Assembly: GCA_001818435.1 (NCBI GenBank)
Contig: MHKO01000019.1
Location: 28,433-37,155, forward strand
Direction: 5' to 3'
DNA from: Candidatus Komeilibacteria bacterium RIFCSPLOWO2_02_FULL_48_11
GTDB lineage: Bacteria; Patescibacteriota; Patescibacteriia; UBA2169
DNA length: 8,723 nucleotides
Positions within the stretch are counted from its first letter, which is position 1; every line of letters begins with the position of its first letter. Shown piece after piece: positions 6,065-8,723 of this stretch. Position numbers and translations under genes: made by a program. Under the pieces are notes generated by a model. It worked only from the letters and a program-made list of their open reading frames with translations. It ran no database searches and had not been told where the DNA came from.

Positions 6065-6077
6065 GAGCGGATTTTTT
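6054..6077 (+). terminator. Terminator-like hairpin with T-run in the 23S leader
   Basis: ATCCGCT (6054-6060), loop AAGAG (6061-6065), AGCGGAT (6066-6072), followed by T through 6077. The 7-bp stem and U-tract match an intrinsic terminator. It lies about 175 nt after the promoter and some 180 nt before the 23S gene, so if active it would cut off the rRNA transcript unless countered. No plus-strand gene lies upstream for it to terminate. Confidence 0.6.
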
Positions 6078-6083
6078 AAATAC

Positions 6084-6116
6084 TACAGATTACAGATTAA
6101 GTACAGATATACAGAT
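6084..6116 (+). repeat. Four copies of the heptamer TACAGAT
   Basis: Exact copies at 6084-6090, 6091-6097, 6102-6108 and 6110-6116, directly after the terminator-like hairpin; a fifth copy is at 5894-5900, at the predicted transcription start. Function unknown. They could be protein-binding iterons or a remnant of a CAGAT-type dispersed repeat resembling the one inside the 23S gene. Confidence 0.7.
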
Positions 6117-6140
6117 AATAAAGAAAAAGAAGAAGATTGG

Positions 6141-6179
6141 TATTCAGAGAACAGTTTAGAAAAGATTGTTCTGTGAATA
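6141..6179 (+). repeat. Leader hairpin 2: 13-bp stem
   Basis: TATTCAGAGAACA (6141-6153) pairs with TGTTCTGTGAATA (6167-6179) around a 13-nt loop, with one mismatch. It lies about 80 nt before the mature 23S. It could help fold or process the precursor, but the true 23S processing stem would pair with sequence downstream of the window. Confidence 0.65.
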
Positions 6180-6187
6180 TCAAGGAA

Positions 6188-6200
6188 AGCAATTTAACAA
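6188..6200 (+). promoter_or_regulatory. Possible boxA-like antitermination sequence
   Basis: AGCAATTTAACAA matches the E. coli rrn boxA (TGCTCTTTAACAA) at 10 of 13 positions and sits just upstream of the 23S gene, where boxA occurs in rRNA spacers. The region is A/T-rich, so a chance match is possible. It is downstream of the terminator-like hairpin and could not protect against it. Confidence 0.25.
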
Positions 6201-6517
6201 TTTACGACATTAGTAATGGAAACGAGCATCTAAAATTAAGTAAAGCGACTGCTTAATCAATTTAAGCGGTTGCGCACACACTCAAGTGTAAACGGTGGAT
6301 GCCTAGACACAAGAAGCCGAAGAAGGACGTTGCAGGGTGCGAAAAGTCTCGGTGAGGTCCCAAGCAACCTTTGACCCGGGAATATCCAAATGGGGAAACC
6401 CATCTCGATTGAAGATCGAGATATCCATGTCTGAATACATAGGACATGAGAAGGTAAGCTGGCGAACTGAAACATCTTAGTAGCCAGAGGAAAAGAAAAT
6501 AATACGCACGGATTTTT

Positions 6518-6549
6518 TTATGACGCATGAATGCTTTGATGCGTCATAA
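6518..6549 (+). repeat. Extended hairpin in 23S domain I
   Basis: TTATGACGCAT (6518-6528) and ATGCGTCATAA (6539-6549) are perfectly complementary (11 bp, 10-nt loop). It lies between the conserved GAGGAAAAGAAA and AGTAGTGGCGAGCGAA segments, where E. coli has only about 20 nt. The expansion is about 45 nt, flanked by GCACGGA and GTTCGTGC, which can extend the helix. Confidence 0.75.
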
Positions 6550-6603
6550 AAGGTTCGTGCTCCATTCCCAGAGTAGTGGCGAGCGAAATGGGAGGAGCTA
6601 AAA

Positions 6604-6679
6604 CCTTATCAACTGATTTGTCTCTCCCCGCTTTGCGGGGGCGGACGATGGAAGGCTGTGTGGCCACATGTTGATAGGG
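6604..6679 (+). repeat. Enlarged variable helix in 23S domain I
   Basis: CCTTATCAAC (6604-6613) pairs with GTTGATAGGG (6670-6679) with one G-U pair, enclosing a second hairpin CCCCGC-TTT-GCGGGG (6626-6640). The stretch from here to GGTGACAGTCC (near 6780) is about 120 nt longer than in E. coli. Clean nested pairing argues for an expanded rRNA helix, not an intron or a degraded insertion. Confidence 0.65.
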
Positions 6680-7119
6680 GGTGGCGAGAATATTGCGTTT
6701 GCATGCACACACCAATGCTAGATAGAGTATACAAGCATAACTTCCCTAGTAGAATCCGCTGAAAAGCGGAACCAAAGAAGGTGACAGTCCTGTACGCGAA
6801 AGGGGTTAGCGCTCTATGGCAGTGTCTCTCAAGTACCACGGGACTCGAGAAATCCTGTGGGAACCCGGCACGACTATGTGCCAAAGCTAAATACTTCTTG
6901 TGATCGATAGTGAACCAGTACCGTGAGGGAAAGGTTAAAAGCACCCCGGTGAGGGGGATGAAATAGTATCTGAAACCGTTTACTTACAAAGAGCCGGAGT
7001 CCCGCGCAAGCGGGGTGACGGTATTCCTATTGAAGAATGAGCCAACGAGTTCATGCCTACTGCTTGCTTAAGCTCCTTTGGAGTGAAAGCGCAGGGAAAC
7101 CAAGTCTTAACGGGCGCAT

Positions 7120-7139
7120 GCCCCGTCTTATGACGGGGC
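7120..7139 (+). repeat. Perfect 8-bp hairpin in a 23S variable region
   Basis: GCCCCGTC (7120-7127), TTAT, GACGGGGC (7132-7139), just after the conserved AAGTCTTAAC segment. It lengthens a short E. coli helix by roughly 20 nt. This is ordinary length variation in rRNA. Confidence 0.65.
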
Positions 7140-7673
7140 GGTAGCAGGCATGAGACCCGAAGCCGGGTGAGCTAGCCATGGGCAGGGTGAGTCCACTGTA
7201 ACAGGTGGAGGAGGCCCGAACCCACCAGCCGTACAACACTGGGGGATGACCTGTGGCTAGGGGAGAAATTCCAATCGAACTCGGCAATAGCTGGTTCTCC
7301 TCGAAATAGTTTTAGGACTAGCCTCTTGTATACCCGCGGGGGTAGAGCACTGAATGGGATGAGGTGGCGTAAGCCTACTCATCCTAACCAAACTCCGAAT
7401 ACCGCGGTTCCCGCCTCTTCGGCGGGCACGTTAAGCAAGAGAGTCAGACCGTGGGGGCGAAGCTCCATTGGTCAAAAGGGATAATAGCCCAGATCGTAAT
7501 CTAAGGTCCCTAAGTCATGGTTAAGTGGGAAAGGCGGTGTTAGGACTTACACAACTAGGAGGTTGGCTTAGAAGCAGCCATCCTTTAAAGAAAGCGTAAT
7601 AGCTCACTAGTCCAGCCCTTTCGCGCCGAAAATTCAACGGGGCTAAACCATGCACCGAAGATACGAATGTCGG

Positions 7674-7784
7674 TGCTACGCACCGACGCGCGGATAGGCG
7701 CAGATATTTACGCAGATAGACGCGGATAATTTCCGCGTTAATCCGCGTAGTTATCCGCGTAAATCAGCGTGCCGATGCGTAGCA
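7674..7784 (+). repeat. Repeat-derived insertion enlarging the 23S H45 helix
   Basis: Between GGCTAAACCATGCACCGAAG and GGTAGAGGAGCATT, E. coli has a short hairpin of about 25 nt; here it is replaced by about 110 nt. The outer arms 7674-7687 and 7771-7784 are complementary at 12 of 14 positions. The interior is built from CGCGGAT, CGCAGAT and their complements, including a perfect CGCGGA/TCCGCG hairpin near 7721-7737. A competing 8-bp hairpin, GTCGGTGC-TAC-GCACCGAC, occupies 7669-7687. The CGCAGAT/CGCGGAT pattern resembles dispersed palindromic repeats seen in many bacterial genomes. Confidence 0.75.
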
Positions 7785-8723
7785 GCGGCGTGGTAGAGGA
7801 GCATTTCAGCAGCGCTGAAGCGTACGCCGTGAGGCGGCGTGGAGTTGCTGGAAGCGAGAATGTTGGCATAAGTAGCAAAAAGGCTGGTGAAAAACCAGCC
7901 CGCCGAAAATTCAAGGTTTCCTGGGCAACGATGATCGGCTCAGGGTTAGGCGATCCTAAGTCGAGGCCGAAAGGCGTAGGCGATGGAAGAGCCGGTTAAT
8001 ATTCCGGCCCTTGTGTCTGTTTCCGATGGGGGGAAACAGTTTTAACTTTCTGAACGTTCCCATGGATTGGGGCGTTTTTCCCTAGGGCAGTTGTGCGGTT
8101 GGCAAATCCACGCACCCGACTGTCCTTAGGAAGAAGAGGAGAAGCCTTTGGGTGGATCCAATTCGGAGACGCGAGCTGTCAAGAAAAACCTCTAGGGTTA
8201 AACAGGCACAAACCGTACCGTAAACCAACACAGGTGAGTAAGTCGAGTAGACTAAGGCGAACAAGAGAACTCTCGTTTAGGAACTAGGCAAGACAGCGGC
8301 CGTAACTTTGGAATAAGGCCTGCCTCCGTAGCTCCGCAAGGAGCGAAGGGGGCCGCAGCTAAAGATCTCAGGCGACTGTTTATCAAAAACACAGGTCCCT
8401 GCTAAACCGTAAGGTGATGTATAGGGGCTGATGCCTGGCCAGTGTCCGAACGTTAAGGGGAGAGGTGCAAGCCTTGAACCGAAGCGCGGATGAACGCCGG
8501 CAGTAACTATAACTGTCCTAAGGTAGCAAAATACCTTGTCGGGTAAGTTCCGACGTGCACGAATGGCATAACGATCTGAGAACTGTCTCAACGAGTGACT
8601 TGGCGAAATTGCAAGATGAGTGAAGATGCTCATTACCCATGGTTAGACGAAAAGACCCCGTGAAGCTTTACTACAACTTGGTATTGGCATGCGGATTTTC
8701 GTGTTTAGAATAGGTGGGAGACT

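Larger units (their letters stand above)
6259..8723 (+). rRNA. rrl: 23S rRNA, 5' portion (domains I-IV and start of V); 3' end outside window
   Basis: Universally conserved segments appear in order: ACGGTGGATGCC (from 6292), GAACCAGTACCGTGAGGGAAAGG (6911 on), CTAGCCATGGGCAGG (7171 on), ATAGCTGGTTCTCC (7287 on), GCGTAATAGCTCACT (7594 on), GGCTAAACCATGCACCGAAG (7641 on), the helix 69 loop TAACTATAACTGTCC (about 8504 on) and GACGAAAAGACCCC (8646 on). The helix 69 stem has A-T where E. coli has C-G, a compensatory change supporting a functional rRNA. The E. coli 2057 equivalent (8650) is A; A2058 and A2059 (8651-8652) are retained. The exact 5' end is uncertain within about 6232-6260. The window ends near E. 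coli position 2115, yet spans about 2465 nt here, so roughly 350 nt are extra, mostly as enlarged helices. No intron is seen at the helix 69 homing site. All ORFs across this stretch are spurious. Confidence 0.97.

Noticed and set aside
6594..6790. Possible group I intron or homing endonuclease insertion in the 23S gene
   Set aside because: The extra length folds as nested helices at a variable site, has no ORF and shows no recognisable intron core.
6257..8633. All ORFs of 60-118 aa in both strands over this stretch
   Set aside because: They lie within the conserved 23S rRNA sequence; several are the familiar spurious proteins produced by antisense translation of rRNA.
1..8723. CRISPR array or insertion sequence
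   Set aside because: No regularly spaced direct repeats and no transposase-like ORF were seen.

Overview
The window looks like part of a Patescibacteria (Candidate Phyla Radiation, CPR) genome. The basis is circumstantial: a secreted multi-domain lamin-tail (LTD) protein of a kind common there, compact minus-strand genes with almost no Shine-Dalgarno signals, a 23S rRNA gene with several enlarged helices and no 16S gene in front of it, and repeat-like peptides and DNA. All minus-strand genes read cleanly with the standard bacterial code; they end in TAA or TAG and none needs TGA read-through. Phylum placement is inference.

Layout. Positions 1-5771 are all minus strand. In transcription order: tRNA-Leu(UAG) (5771-5690); an E1-like/RRE partner protein, SagC-like (5635-4790); a small Cys-rich ORF fused to a membrane domain (4782-4336); a YcaO cyclodehydratase, SagD-like (4315-3056); a SagB-type flavin dehydrogenase (3054-2323); a CYTH-domain protein (2259-1639); and a secreted LTD/PKD-like protein running off the left edge (1635-1). 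Positions 5772-6258 hold a divergent promoter region and a structured leader. From about 6259 to the right edge is the 5' four-fifths or so of a 23S rRNA gene on the plus strand.

Main result. The four genes at 5635-2323 form a compact thiazole/oxazole-modified peptide (TOMM, linear azol(in)e RiPP) locus of the streptolysin S type. The C protein should bind the leader peptide, the YcaO protein should use ATP to cyclise Cys/Ser/Thr to azolines, and the SagB-type flavoenzyme should oxidise azolines to azoles. The 148-aa ORF between C and D is the evident substrate: a short leader, Cys22-Gly-Pro, eight consecutive Cys (25-32), then a Thr/Ser-rich stretch, strongly recalling SagA and clostridiolysin S precursors. 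Unlike those precursors it continues into about 80 residues with three predicted membrane segments. No maturation protease or ABC exporter is visible. This architecture is the most likely undescribed system in the window.

The 23S gene has its own near-perfect sigma-70 promoter (TTGACA, 17-nt spacer, TATAAT) and a leader of about 360 nt. That leader carries an attenuator-like pair of mutually exclusive hairpins, one of them followed by a T-run, and a TACAGAT heptamer repeated four times. Inside the 23S gene one helix (E. coli H45 region) is replaced by a hairpin of about 110 nt made of a CGCGGAT/CGCAGAT-type repeat; two other helices in domain I are also enlarged.
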